Source: Cordilura impudica | Lineage: Eukaryota; Arthropoda; Insecta; Diptera; Scathophagidae | Assembly (NCBI GenBank): GCA_963682025.1 | Contig: OY821517.1 | Span: 20,038,548-20,102,547, forward strand | Reading direction: 5' to 3' | DNA length: 64,000 bases | Part shown: one piece after another, positions 43,895 to 55,881 of the stretch | Layout of the letters: each line of letters starts with the position of its first letter | Numbering within the stretch: the stretch's first letter is position 1 | Made by a program: the position numbers and the translations under genes | The notes under the pieces: generated by a model | Seen by the model: the letters and a program-made list of their open reading frames with translations, nothing else | Told to the model about the DNA's origin: nothing | Database searches by the model: none

Positions 43895-46713
43895 GGCCCT
43901 TCGTTACATGGAGAGAAAAAAAAGTATTCAAACTGTCGGTCTCACCCCCTAGAAATATGCGAATAGCAAAAAAACTGAGAAATACAAAGTTTTGGGCCAA
44001 TCAGAACACGTTTAGTCATGGCGCAAAGCGATTGAAAATTTCAAGTGTGTTTATATGGGGAAAATATGACTTTTTTTCAGATTTTACGAAAATTTCGTTC
44101 TATTGTTTAACTTTTCCGACAAGCTGTTATATAATTCAGGATCAGTATTAAATTACCCCTTCAAAAGGCTATAAAACTTCAAAATCGAATAAAACCTCGC
44201 CAAGAAATAGCAAATGCCCCAGACCACTTTTGTGCCAAAAAAAACTATTTGATGGCATTTTTTTCAACTTTGAGAAATTGATTAAAGCCATCACTCTTTT
44301 TTGGTCTTTGTACTTATAAGTACTCAGATATGAAGTATTGTTTTAATACCACGTTGTTAACCTATTGTGCATTGAGACCGAAAATTGGAAATTTTTTTGA
44401 TAAAATTTTTAAAATTCCTTTTTCAAGTTTGAAAAAACTTTCTTAAACAAAATTTAAAAAAATGAATCTATCACTTTAAGGTTTTATTAAATACATGTTG
44501 CGGATTAACTGTGTGAATTTTTAAGTAAATCCCTCTGCCAGAATTTTTTTGACAAGGATTTTATTTTTGCGGATTTCGAGAAAAATTGGATTTTTGTGAA
44601 ATATTCTCTAAATGTACTCTTCCTAATACTTTGTATCAAAAATTCATCACTTTTCTACTTTTAAATGTTATACTTTATTTCAGTAGCCTAGGGTTTCAGC
44701 AAAAAGTATTATGACCCCATTCAGCCTTTTGGAAGTGGGGTCGTCACATACGACCCAAAGCTAATAAAAGACAGTTTATTTAAAAAATTCAAATATTTTG
44801 TAAATACTGTCGAATTTTTAGACGCGATGCTTAAAATATAATAACTTAATGTGTATAACTTCTGTTCCTAAAATTTAAGTAAATCCCAGAACGTTGACCC
44901 ATTATTTGCCAAGGCCAGCTTTGGATTTTAAGATATTAAATAAAAATTACTAAAACGAGTTTTTCTATTAAACTCGCTGAAACAACTATTTAGAATTTAA
45001 GAAAAATAATTCTGTTAATTTTTATCTATTTAACCATTCAGTGCTCCTGGGATCAAAATAATCCATTGTGATATATCTTTGGTGCAATTATCTGCTTATT
45101 GCTCGCGAATATAAATTAAAACAACTTTTAACCAATTTCGTTATAAAATTACTTTATGTAATAAAGTAATAGTTGAATTTCTTGCTGTCTCACCCACCAA
45201 TTTGGTGGATATTGATAAAAAACGCCTAATAAAAAAAATTGTCAGGTCAATCGGTGAAGATGCCATTACTTATAATGGTTGACATTTTTTGATTTTTTTA
45301 TAATCGGTCGCTTTATGTTGTCTTTAATGTCACCTACATGTTTTGAAACTTTTACCATTTTATTTCCCAGTTTTAAATAGTTTATTAAATAAAAGTAAAT
45401 TTCAAATATAATAATATATATAAAAGGTAATATTAAATTAATACTACTCTTAATGGAATAAATTACAAAATTAAATCAAAGTGAATTTCAAAAAACGTCC
45501 TATTTTGTAGACATATGACTTAAGTGGTTTTAAATTATATTCGCGAGCAATAAGCAGATAATTGCACCAGAGATATATCACAATGGATAATTTTGATCTC
45601 AGGAGCACTGAAGGGTTAAATGAATAAAAATTAACCGAATTATTTTTCTTAAATTCTAAATAGTGGTATCAACGAGTTTATTAGAAAAATTCGTTTTTGG
45701 TCATTTTTATTTTAAAATATCTTAAAATCCAAAGCTGGCCTTGGCAAATAATGGGTTAACGTTCTCGGATTTATCCAAAATTTTTGGGACGAAACTTCTA
45801 CACATTTGGTTATTTTACTTTAAGCTTCGCATCTAAAAATTGGACAGCACTTACAAAATATTTGAATGTTTTTGCATAAAGTGTCTTTTATTAGTTTGGG
45901 GTCATATGTGACCCCGATTCCAATAGGGTTAATTTAGTCATATTATTTTTTTTCCGAAACCCTAGGCTATTAAGATAAAATATAATATTTAAAAGTAGAA
46001 AAGTGATGAATTTTTGATACAAAGTACTACAAAGGGTACATTTACAGAATATTTCACAAAAATCCAATTTTTCTCTAAATCCGCAAAAATAAAATCCTTG
46101 TCAAAAAAATTCTGGCAGAGGGATTTGCTTAAAAATTCACACAGTCAATCCGCGACATGTATTTAATAAAACCTTAAAGTGATATATTCATTTTTTTAAA
46201 TTTTGTTTAAGAAAACTTGAAAAAGGAGTTTTAAAAATTTTATCAAAAAAATTTCCAATTTTCGGTCTGAGTACTTATAATATCAATACTTCATATCTGA
46301 GTACTTATAAGTATAGAGACCAAAAAAGAATGATGGCTTTAATCAATTTCTCAAAGTTGAAAAAAATGCCATCAAATTTCATGACCTAGTTTTTTTTTGG
46401 CACAAAAGTGGTCTTGGGCATTTGCTATTTCTTGACGAGGTTTTATTCGATTTTGAAGCTTTACAGCCTCTTGAAAGGATAATTTAATACTGATCCTGAA
46501 TTGTATAACAGCTTGTCGGAAAAATTAAACAATAATTAAAAAGTCATATTTTCCCCATATAAACACACTTGAAATTTTCAATCGCTTTGCGCCACGACTA
46601 AACGTTTTTTGATTGGCCCAAAACTTTGTATTTCTCAGTTTTTTTGCTATTCGCATATTTCTAGGGGGTGAGACCGACAGTTTGAACACTTTTTTTTATT
46701 AAGCGCCACGCTA
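43895..46713. mobile_element. Long-inverted-repeat element nested in element B
   Basis: Arms of about 1.23 and 1.18 kb (43895-45122, 45530-46713) with a spacer of about 400 bp. An 11-base direct repeat ATGAACATAAG lies at 43884-43894 and 46714-46724. The tips differ over the first 25 bases, then match from AAACTGTCGGTCTCACCCCC on. No protein gene. Duplication length and long arms suggest a Mutator-like or foldback element. Confidence 0.78.
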
Positions 46714-47448
46714 ATGAACATAAGTGGATAATTAGTGTTGATCTCAAGATGGTAAATTTTCTCTTAGGTCAACAAAGCGGCTTTACCAAATATCCTTGCT
46801 TTATAGGTTTATGGGAAAGCAGAGCTAAATCACAACATTGGAAGAGAAAACAATGGCCTTCTAAAGAAACACTGGTTCCAGGTATGCCAAATGTTATAAA
46901 TGTGGCTCTAGTGCCCCGAGCTCGCATCTTCAGATTAAACTTGGTCTGATGAAACAATATGTTAAAGCACTTAACAAAGATAGAGAATGTTTCGAGTATA
47001 TTTCAAGGAAGTTTCCCAATCTGAGTATGGAAAAGCTAAAAAGCAGGCATATTTGACGATACTGATTTTGGCAGTTCAATGTCAGAAATTGAGAAGAATG
47101 CATGGGTCGTTTGTATGGGTTATTAAAAATTTTTTAGGAAATAACAAGGGTGATGATTACGTTGCGCACGTTGAAGAGATGTTATTTCACTTCCATCGAC
47201 TTGCATGCAAAATGAGCATCAAAGTACACTACCTGCACAGCCACTTAAATCGTTTGCCTGAAAACCTAGGAGACTTGTGCGAGGAACAGGGCGAACGATT
47301 TCACCAAGATATGCGAACTATGAAGGAACGATACCAGGGTCGCTGGGATGCACACATGATGGCGGTTTTTTGCTGGAGTATTCAGAGCAATATTTCGTCA
47401 TTCAACAATATTAGAAAATCGATCAGTAGAAAATTTCAGAGTTTGTAG
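46714..47448 (+). pseudogene. HGERFHQ-family gene, 3' part (element B)
   Basis: Resumes immediately after the duplicated target with EHKW and a VDLKMVNFLLG block, then GFTKYPCFIGLWESR, a GMPNVINVALV block and, after frame changes, FVWVIKNFLGNNKGDDY, SIKVHYLHSHLNRLPENLGD, EEQGERFHQDM and RYQGRWDAHMM. The LPPLHIKLGL block is blurred by an indel at about 46920. The last open frame (46987-47448) ends QSL and stop. Together with 43288-43894 it is one gene broken by the nested element and by later mutations. Confidence 0.78.
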
Positions 47449-48283
47449 TTTATATTAATTATAATAAATTTAAATAATAAAATATAAATTTTAATAATAT
47501 ATAAAATGTTTTTAAAATTCAATCAACCGAAAGAAGAACATTAACAGCTTTATTTTTATGTAGATCAAACAAAAAACAAAAGTTTTGTGAAAATGAGCGA
47601 ATTCACTTAATTGTGAATAAATTCGAAAAGAATCAATCGATTTTTACGACCGATATCTCATTTTGTTTCTTTTACATAGGGCTTTGCGAAAAAGCAATAA
47701 ACCTGAACAATTTTTCGATTTTTTATGATTTAAAAAAAAAAAAATTGTGATATTTTCACATAAAAAATATATTTTTTGCTACAATTTTTTATTATAACTC
47801 CGAAACTGCTGAGCCGATTTAAGCCCTATATATAAACGGATTAAAGGCAATGTAAATGTGAATTTTTCCAAGTTTATTGTGATAATATCGGGCTAACCCT
47901 TTTGAAGTTATCATTAATTATGTGGTGAAACGTTTAAAATAATTTAAAATTTTACTTAAAAATTTAAAAACAAAACCTCTCCATAGAATTTAAAATTTGG
48001 ACCACATTTGTACTACTGGAACCACAATACATCAAAATTGTATAGTGGTTTAGTTTTTGTTGTCTGTGTTATTTTCGTTTTTTCGTTTTTTGGCATACCA
48101 GCTCCATCTTCCTCCTTGGATCAGGCTTTCCATAGCGGGATCAAGCGTAAATGAGAAAAGTGATAGGCTAAGGCCTATTACAATAAAAAAAAACCAATTA
48201 TCGTCTGTGATAACTTTTGTTTGGTTAAGCCGTTGACAGGATTTTTTTATTGGTACTATTTTAATTTCAGTGCTTTAATTTCA

Positions 48284-48637
48284 ATTATCAGATTCCAGCG
48301 CTCGAAATTCAAGTGAAATTTCTAGTCAGCTTTATTTTTCAACTTAGCCAATTCACAAACCAACACTATTATGGCTTATTATTATTATGAATGAAGATAA
48401 CAAACTCATTATCAAACACATTAACAAATTTAGCATATATGTAATTTTATGTATGTGTTAGTAGCAATTTTAAATGCAATTTACTCAAAATAAAGGAAAA
48501 AATTTAAAAATTTGTAAATCTGCAAAACGGCTAAAAAGAAATACCCCTCAGATAATACACGTTTGGTCAAAATCGAGATCAAACGGTAGAACAAAACATC
48601 GGTCACAATAAATCGTCTAGCCTATTAATATTACAGA
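48284..48637 (-). repeat. Helitron-like non-autonomous repeat
   Basis: AGATTCCAGCGCTCGAAATT at the left and CCTATTAATATTACAGA at the right; the CTAG tip is altered. Confidence 0.6.
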
Positions 48638-48959
48638 TACTTTTTATCTTATTTTCCAACGACTTATTTATTTAGTCTAATGTATTAAAACGAAATAATT
48701 GACCAAGATGGTTAAATAGGAAAGTAAATATTGGACAACCCCAGTTGTAAGTACTCATAAAGCAAATATGCTACAAGCGCAATGACCAAAATAACAACAA
48801 CAATTACAGATACGATACAAAAATTTTAGAATAACAAAAATAACAAGAACAACAATCAAGAGCTTTTTTACATTTTCATTGCAATATTGGGTCCTATTGA
48901 ACCTATTATGACGATTTTACACACAACCCTACTCAGGATATCTAAGAATCGTTCTCAGC

Positions 48960-49125
48960 AAAATAGAGATCAGACCAGCTAACCTACTAAGGGCGGACAG
49001 ATGGATATTGGTACATGAACTTCGCTTGTTATAAGGATCAAGAATATATATATTTTATGGGTCCAGAGTGCTTTTTTTCTAATTATTGAAAACGGAACGA
49101 CAAACCTATATATTCCTTGGCATAT
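48960..49125 (+). repeat. End of the long dispersed repeat
   Basis: ACTTCGCTTGTTATAAGGATC, TATTTTATGGGTCCAGAG, ACGGAACGACAAACCTATAT. Matches the end at about 12540-12699. Confidence 0.55.
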
Positions 49126-50700
49126 ATAAGTTTTTTTCGACTTTTGGGCTTAACAGGCAATAAAATGTATAAAAAGACAGAAATATTTATTTTTATTTAT
49201 TTTTAGCCGTAGTCCCCATGCAAAGCAGCATTCCGATATCCTCTTTAATATGTTTGAAGTTATAGAAATAAGACATCTTGTATTGAAAGTCGGTTGCATG
49301 TTTTTGAACCTAGAAGTGAATCTGATATAAATTTTAACAAAACTTAAGGCGTCACATAAACTGCACTCTAAAGAACATTTTATTTATGAGCTCATCTGAA
49401 ATCTTTTGCGAATATATGCTATAAATATTACTTAGTTTGCTTTAAGGATGAGACGATTTTGTGTCAAAATTCTATAATTTGCAATAATTTAATAATTTCG
49501 TACAGAAAAAAACATCATTATCATATCAATATTATTATATTGCGCTACCCTATCTAAAATTTTCCTTTACATCACGATCCTTATATAAAACAAATTATTC
49601 GTGTTTTTTTATGACATTAAAATCCCTTACACTTTTTTTTAAAACAAAAAATATAATAAAAAAAATTAATTGACCCCGAAAACTTTTTAAATCTTTGTTA
49701 AAAAAAATAAGCTTTTATTTTCATTAAAAATAAACTTTTTATATTGCACATATCCAACTGTGCGTATGTTAAAAGAAGAGTCATTTTTATGACCAAACAA
49801 ATAAAAAACTTAAAATTCTAACACCCAACAAACACAAATGAGTAACAAAACTACGAATAAAACATCGGGAGGTCCTTTCAAATCATCAACAACACATTCA
49901 ACTCCTGTTACAAATCAACAGTAGCAAACGCATAAAACTGGTAAGTTGTAACAGAAAGGTGGTGTGTATATGTGTCTATGTGTGTGTACAAAACAAATAT
50001 CCTCGATTTTACAAAGAGTTTTTATCGGAGAAACAACATAAATCTTAGCAAACACTCGAAAATTAAATAAATTTCAATAGCAAACGCGTGCTACACGCAT
50101 TAAATTGAGATTCTAAAAATAAACGGCAATATAAAAATCTTACTGTTACACTGGTGCAAATTAACGCTGACACATTTCAAACATGACATATGCAAATCAG
50201 AATCACAAGTAAAAATATTTATACGCTGGGCTTTCATTTTTAATCGTTAAAATATACAAAAAAAAAGTAAACCCCTCAAACTTAAAACTTGATTAAGGAT
50301 TTTGTTTTGATTTTCCACTGTTTCGTTTTAATTTTAATAAAGTGATGATTTGATTACAATATTTCAATTATGGAAATAAAGTTCTCACACTTTAAAAAAT
50401 TTGCGCATTACGGGTAGTAGTAAAATGCGTGGGTTGTGCTAAAAATAATGGTAGTATTTCAAGTTTTCAATATAATGTGAAAAAATTCAATCTGCCATAA
50501 ATCAAATTTCACTGTGATATTAATTTTAAACTGTGTTTTTTATATTTTTAAGATTATGTTCAATGAAATTTTTGCTTTATGTTGTATGTAAATTTAAACT
50601 TAATATTAAATACAAATATCTAAAAATAATTGAAGAAACATCGAGAAAAGTGTAACAGAAAAAAACCCTCTTTATTTACATAAAAAATATAGGCCTTACT
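49126..50700. other. No gene recognised
   Basis: AT-rich; a CCGTAGTCCCCATGCAAA fragment near 49207 is a trace of a DINE-like repeat. Otherwise nothing recognisable. Confidence 0.4.
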
Positions 50701-50713
50701 AGTTTAATTTAAA

Positions 50714-50880
50714 CTAGTGGAACCCAGCCCTCGAAAATCGGGTGCAAATTCTAGGAAATTTTATTTTTTCATTCAATTTATTTCTTTCAATGTTTTTTTA
50801 TCTATTTATTATTTCCTTATAAATATTTGTAGAATACAAAGAACTAAGAGCCTAAAGGTATGCCAATTTGAGGCAATTCA
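50714..50880 (-). repeat. Helitron-like repeat fragment
   Basis: CTAG at 50714 followed by CAGCCCTCGAAAATCGGG and GCAAATTCTAGGAAATTTTA; the right part is lost. Confidence 0.55.
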
Positions 50881-50911
50881 ACACAGGACATGTGATATTC
50901 AATTATTATGA

Positions 50912-51120
50912 CTAGCAGATTCAAGCCCTCGAAATTCGAGTGCAAATTTATTTTTTTATTTTTTTCATTACATAGAAAAGATTAATTAATATATAGATTA
51001 ATTAATTTCTAAATAAAGACCCTAAAGTTATGCTAATAAATTATAGCCAATTCACAAATCAACACAAAAAACATACTCATTTTTATTACAAACACATTAA
51101 CAAATTTAATAAACACACAC
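50912..51120 (-). repeat. Helitron-like repeat fragment, cut at AACACACACAT
   Basis: CTAG at 50912, CAAGCCCTCGAAATTCGAG, then the interior up to AACACACACAT, where another sequence starts (CCCAATAAACC). It lies just after the 50714 fragment in the same orientation. Confidence 0.6.
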
Positions 51121-52267
51121 ATCCCAATAAACCTTACCATAAGTGAAATGTAACTGAATTGGAGAATAAGCTTACTATAACAATATTTCTATAACTTTTC
51201 ATAAGCATTGTTATGATAGGCTTATTTAATTGCAAAATATGAACTCTTTTTAAATTATGTTTTAAAAAAGCTTTACATAGCAATATCATTTACAATAACA
51301 CTTGATATACACTTAGTCTGTATAACAGTTTGGCAAATATGATTGTAAACGACTTATGCTCGCTACAGTTTTGTAAACGTTGTTGCATATGAAGTCCCGT
51401 TATTTGAACGTTTTGTAAACGTTGCATATTGGGTTCAAAATTGTGTTCTTTACGATTCAAATGCTTATTTTCATTAAATTCATTAAATCTTTCAACGGTG
51501 ATGATGAAGATTATTATAATGAATTTAATGCTGATGGTGAAGTAAATGCTTTTCCAATAAAAATAGGCATATTACCAATGAAATTTTTTTTCAATATTTT
51601 TTTTTGAAATGGTTATTTTTATGTGTTTATGCTTATTCATTAATAGAAACTATATAATATTTCCTAATGTGACTCTTCTGAATTTAATTTGAGGAATTAT
51701 TGTATTTGTATAAACTTTCAATTTAAAATTTTACTAATAATAATAATATATATATATTAGATATTTATTCCTTTCTTATTCCTTAATAAAAACGTATTTT
51801 TTTCTAAAAGCACATTAAATGTGCTCTAATCTGCAACTTAATTTACTAATTTATCGCTTTTCGTTCCAAAGTTACAACTAAAGTTGTTATATAAGAACAC
51901 TTTTCCCAAAATATAAAAAATCGCCTAACAGCAGAAAAAAAATTTTTTGGTGCTTTTTTTCCTAAATCCTGGTTTTTTATGTATTTATGAATATCCACCA
52001 ATTAAAAATAACAATATTTTAAAGCTACGGCTTCCATGAATTAATCGCTACTTTGGTTATTATCGAAGCCATTGTGCGTTGTTGCATGTGATGTCCCGAT
52101 ATTTTCGCGTTGAAATTATTGTGAAATCATCAGTCTTTGTCTGTTGTTTGTAGAGTGAAGTGTTTTTTTAAATAAATAAAATATACGAATATATAATATA
52201 TAGGTACAGTTTGTATTAAAGAAGTAAATATATTAGTATATAAATTTATATTTTTTAAATATCTGGT
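51121..52267. other. Non-repetitive segment upstream of the small gene
   Basis: No transposon family recognised. A segment GTTGTTGCATATGAAGTCCCG at 51371 (first 20 bases quoted in the findings) recurs in altered form near 52078. A 61-residue frame at 51422-51607 has an acidic middle part but no known motif. An initiator-like TCAGTC is at about 52130. Confidence 0.35.
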
Positions 52268-52566
52268 ATGCCATATAAATCAAAACGAAGTGTTCGTGAA
52301 GAATCTAAAGAAAATGTAGAATTGTTAGTGGACGAACTGGCGGACAAACTTTGCTGGAAAGGCACAGAAGATAAAAAGAGTGTGTGCAGCCTGAGTGCAG
52401 CAAAAACCATAAGAAGTAGGTTATTTTATGTATTTCATTTATTTATTTCATTGACTTTTGAAATTCAATAGATGGTGCAATTTGCATTGGATTGCCAGAG
52501 GATGAATATATCAAAAGTACAAAAGTATTCTTCCAATTTGCTAAAAATAGACAAGACTCTAGATAG
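52268..52566 (+). CDS. Hypothetical two-exon small protein, 80 residues
   Basis: Exon 1 52268-52415, a 56-bp intron 52416-52471 (GTAGGTTATTT to TTCAATAG), exon 2 52472-52566 ending TAG. The spliced frame is open and a multiple of three. The protein starts MPYKSKRSVREESKENVELL, is rich in Lys/Glu/Asp, has three Cys (CWKG, VCSLS, AICIGL) and ends AKNRQDSR. I do not recognise a family. AATAAA signals follow at about 52582. Without the intron, exon 1 reads on to a 67-residue frame. It could be a host gene or part of an unknown mobile element. Confidence 0.45.
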
Positions 52567-52737
52567 AAATATAAGGCAAAGATAAATAAATAAAATAAAA
52601 AAATTATGTATAAAAAAAATCAATAAAATTATTTTTAAACCAGAATATTTGAAAAAGCCTTATTATTTAATTGTATTTAAAAGCTTACAAAAATATTACG
52701 GTTTTAAGTTTAAAAAAATATTACGATTATAAGTTTA

Positions 52738-53482
52738 AAACAAGTAAGAAAATTATAGTCGGACTAGACCGACTATACGATACCCTATACCAGGCGTTTA
52801 GAGATCCTATCTCTCAGGCCCAACTTACTGGATATAGAAAATAAGCATAAACCAAATTTAGGTGGGATTTTTATTAATTTTTTTTGGCTGCAGATATGAA
52901 AAAGTTTATCGGATGCTATATCTATATGCGGACTTGACCCAAAAATGGACCGATCCTGACCATGTTTGGTAAAGTCTTTTGTATTTTGCAAAACTATATA
53001 TACAAACAGAATTTGAAAAGAATCCGTGCAATATTTTTGTTTTTTGATAGATTTAAGTGAAGATCGGGAATCAGCTCTATATGGGGCCTATGACTAAGAG
53101 TTGTCCCATAGGGATCATTTTTGGACTACTTATTAATGGATGTAATAAACACATACAAACCCAATTTGACTGAGATTTATATGATAATTTGGATCTTATG
53201 GCAATTTATGTTGATTTCTTAGGGGTCATTTGTATGGTGGCTAGGTCTGAACATGGACCGATTTTCAGCAATTTCAATAGCAATAAAAGCTTATATGCCA
53301 AATTTCATAAAAATATGTTCATATTTGCGACCTGCAGTTTGATTACAAGCTTTACATGGACACACAGACGGACGGACGGACGATAGTGATAGTAATACTG
53401 ATTCGATCGGTATAATAAAAGATGGGTCTAAGTCAAATATTTTTGGTAGTTACAAAACCACATAGTGGTATAGGGTATAAAA
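52738..53482 (+). repeat. DINE-like repeat
   Basis: Same start with the palindrome around CTAGA (one mismatch), GACGGACGGACGGACG at about 53366, and CCACATAGTGGTATAGGGTA at the end. Frames inside are repeat-derived. Confidence 0.75.
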
Positions 53483-53484
53483 AT

Positions 53485-53626
53485 ATTCCAGACGGTGCAA
53501 ATCTGTAAATCTGGTGGCCAGCTAAAAAGAAATACCTTTCAAATGGGGTATGTTTGGTCAAAATTGTTTTAAAACTGACAAACTCACATCGGTCACAAAA
53601 AATTTCCTTGCCTATTAATATACAGT
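53485..53626 (-). repeat. Helitron-like repeat, TC half only
   Basis: AAATCTGTAAATCTGG, AAATACCTTTCAAATG and TTGCCTATTAATATACAG match the right half of the family. The left half is absent, replaced by the DINE-like repeat. Confidence 0.55.
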
Positions 53627-53862
53627 ACTTCACGTATAACTGCTACCCGCTTAAGAAGGCTTCACGCTTAAGTAATTCTAAAGTGAAACATTTTCCATGT
53701 GTACATATTTTTCTTTTAAATGCATCCCGTTTAACTGTTGTTCACAAAAAACAAAATTCAACGGTTAAACGCACAAATGAACTGGCGAGTACCAGAATGT
53801 GTTTGTTATCGAAAAGCCGACAATAAAACAAGAAATCTAGGAGAAAATAATTTTTTCGTTCA

Positions 53863-54012
53863 ATGAAGAAATTTGTCAAAAAATCAAAACGTTATCCTAT
53901 TATTGAGAACGCTTCCAAGTACGAGGCCAGTACAATAAAACTTCCAAAAGCTTTTGAATTCCCAGACCACCTTGATTTAATGAAGTCATCAATGGTTCTT
54001 GAATTAAAGTGA
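53863..54012 (+). other. Short open frame of unknown nature, 49 codons
   Basis: Starts ATGAAGAAATTTGTC and encodes a basic N-terminus (KKFVKKSKRYP) followed by LPKAFEFPDHLDLMKSS. No family recognised; it may be a transposase remnant. A splice-acceptor-like run of T then CAG at about 54348-54359 lies downstream. Confidence 0.2.
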
Positions 54013-54776
54013 AAAACTAAGCAAACAAACATCAAGATAAGGAAAAAAAATATAAAAGGTCATAAAAAAATAGATTGGCCTGAGAATACCAGACCCTTCA
54101 GAGGTGTTATTATATCTAACTTGTACTTTCACCCTGACTTGCAAATGCTCAACCCCCCCGGACAATGACCAGGAAAATGGACCCCAGTTTAATTAAATCT
54201 TTTTTGTGGTTTCGTAGGCAAATATTTGAAAAAATTCATAAAGCAAACCGATATGGGGTTACTTCTTTCTGAAATTTAGTTTTATGTTGTATACTATATA
54301 CACATAAAAATTAAAGCGAAAATTCTTCCTCTTAATTGTATATACGTTTTTTTTTTCAGGTGCGGGAACAAAGATATCACAATCAACGCCAATTTAGGCA
54401 AGTACGGCCTGTAGTGTCCACAAAAAATGAATGAAAACCAGTAAGTAAAATAAAACGAGTAAGATATTTAAACTTACACTATTAAGCGATTAAAACAAAA
54501 GATTTCAGAATTGCTCGAATATTTGTAACTGTGTAAAACGGTATTCGATTAAAGCCAACAAAAGGGCTAATCGAATAAAATTGTTCGAGTAAATGGAATG
54601 GTTTAATTTTTTTTTATTTTTCCTACAGATTTCTTGATTAATATAAATATATTTGTGTTATTCGCAATTTTTTTATATTTATTTATTTATTTAATTCAGC
54701 TACAATATAGCAACAGCTGAAAAAAAAATTTTAAATATTGCAAAAATAATACAGACTTTAAATACAGTTATAAATA
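54013..54776. other. No gene recognised
   Basis: A small hairpin ATTCGATTAAAGCC/GGGCTAATCGAATAAA is at about 54541-54580. Nothing else. Confidence 0.4.
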
Positions 54777-55147
54777 CTAGCAGATTCCAGCCCCCGAAAT
54801 GCGAGCGAAAATTCAAAAAAAATTTTTATTTTTCATTAAATAAAGACCCTGAAGGTATGCTAATCAATTATAGCAAATTCGCAAATTAACACAAAAAACA
54901 CTCATTTTTATTACAAACACATTAACAAATTTAATAAACACACACATAGCATTGTATAATTTTACGTATGTGTCAGCAGCAATTTTAAATGCAATTTACT
55001 CAAAACAAAGGAAAAAATTAAAAAATCTGTAAATCTGCAAAATGGCTAAAAAGAAATACCTTTCAAATAATATACGTTTGGACAAAATCGGGATAAAACG
55101 GTAGAACAAAATATCAGTCACAAGAAATCGCCTAGCCTATTAATAGA
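54777..55147 (-). repeat. Helitron-like non-autonomous repeat
   Basis: CTAG at 54777-54780, CAGATTCCAGCCCCCGAAAT, full interior, and CCTATTAATAG at the right, where element C is inserted at TAA. Confidence 0.68.
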
Positions 55148-55150
55148 TAA

Positions 55151-55265
55151 CACTACTCAACAAAATGAAAAAAATTTCATGTACTCCGGATGCGATAATT
55201 TTTTCTGTGTAGATAACCTTGACATGAGCTCGAAAAACGCAATAAAAAATTTTTTTTTCGTTTGG

Positions 55266-55296
<31 letters not shown>

Positions 55297-55712
55297 AAAA
55301 ATTTTTTTTTGGTAAATTTGTTTCGTCCAGCATAACTCGGGAACCACTAGCCCGATTTAATTGAATTAAATTGTAAAAAATTTAAAATTACAATTCCCTT
55401 AATCTGTTTATATATTGTTTTCCTATACAAGCAACAGTTTCCAAGTTAAAAATGAATATATAAAGGAAAAAACATATTTTTGTCTAAAGATTTAAATTTT
55501 TTTTTTTTAAAAAATCCATAAAAAATCCCAAATGAAAAAAAATGTCAAATCTTATTACTTTTACGTAAAGATACATAACCTATGAGCAAAATAAGAGAAA
55601 GATCATGAAAATCGATGCACGCGTTTCGCTTTTATTCGCAATTGAGTAAAGGTATGAATTTAAAAAATTTGCTCGACATATGCACAACTTTGTCTATGGT
55701 AAGGTTTTTTCT
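55151..55712 (+). repeat. Left TIR of element C
   Basis: About 560 bp, mirrored at 57280-57812, with small indels in the A/T runs. Confidence 0.85.
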
Positions 55713-55881
55713 TTTTTATTACAAAAAAAATTAAAATTTGTTGGGTGACAAAAATATATGACTTTAAATTAAAAAACAATTCGATATATGTACAAGAAAT
55801 TATCCTAAGGATATCAACATTAATTAATTATAAAAAAGTTTTAAAAAAAAATATCTAAACACAAAAATAAAAACCTTCAAA

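Larger units (their letters stand above)
42663..48068 (+). mobile_element. Element B: CAC-ended transposon, split by another element
   Basis: Ends CACAGGTCAACAG and, inward on the right, CACAGACAACA, each flanked by TTA (42660-42662, 48069-48071). The TIRs are long but diverged; recognisable pairs are GAGATATGGGTCATGAAAAT near 43068 with the inverse of ATTTTTACGACCGATATCTC near 47650. Contains plus-strand pieces of the HGERFHQ-family gene. A 2.8 kb inverted-repeat element (43895-46713) interrupts it. Confidence 0.72.

Noticed and set aside
43960..46680. Possible hairpin RNA gene from the long palindrome
   Set aside because: The duplicated target site and interrupted host frame identify it as a transposable element; no promoter evidence for a dedicated hairpin RNA.
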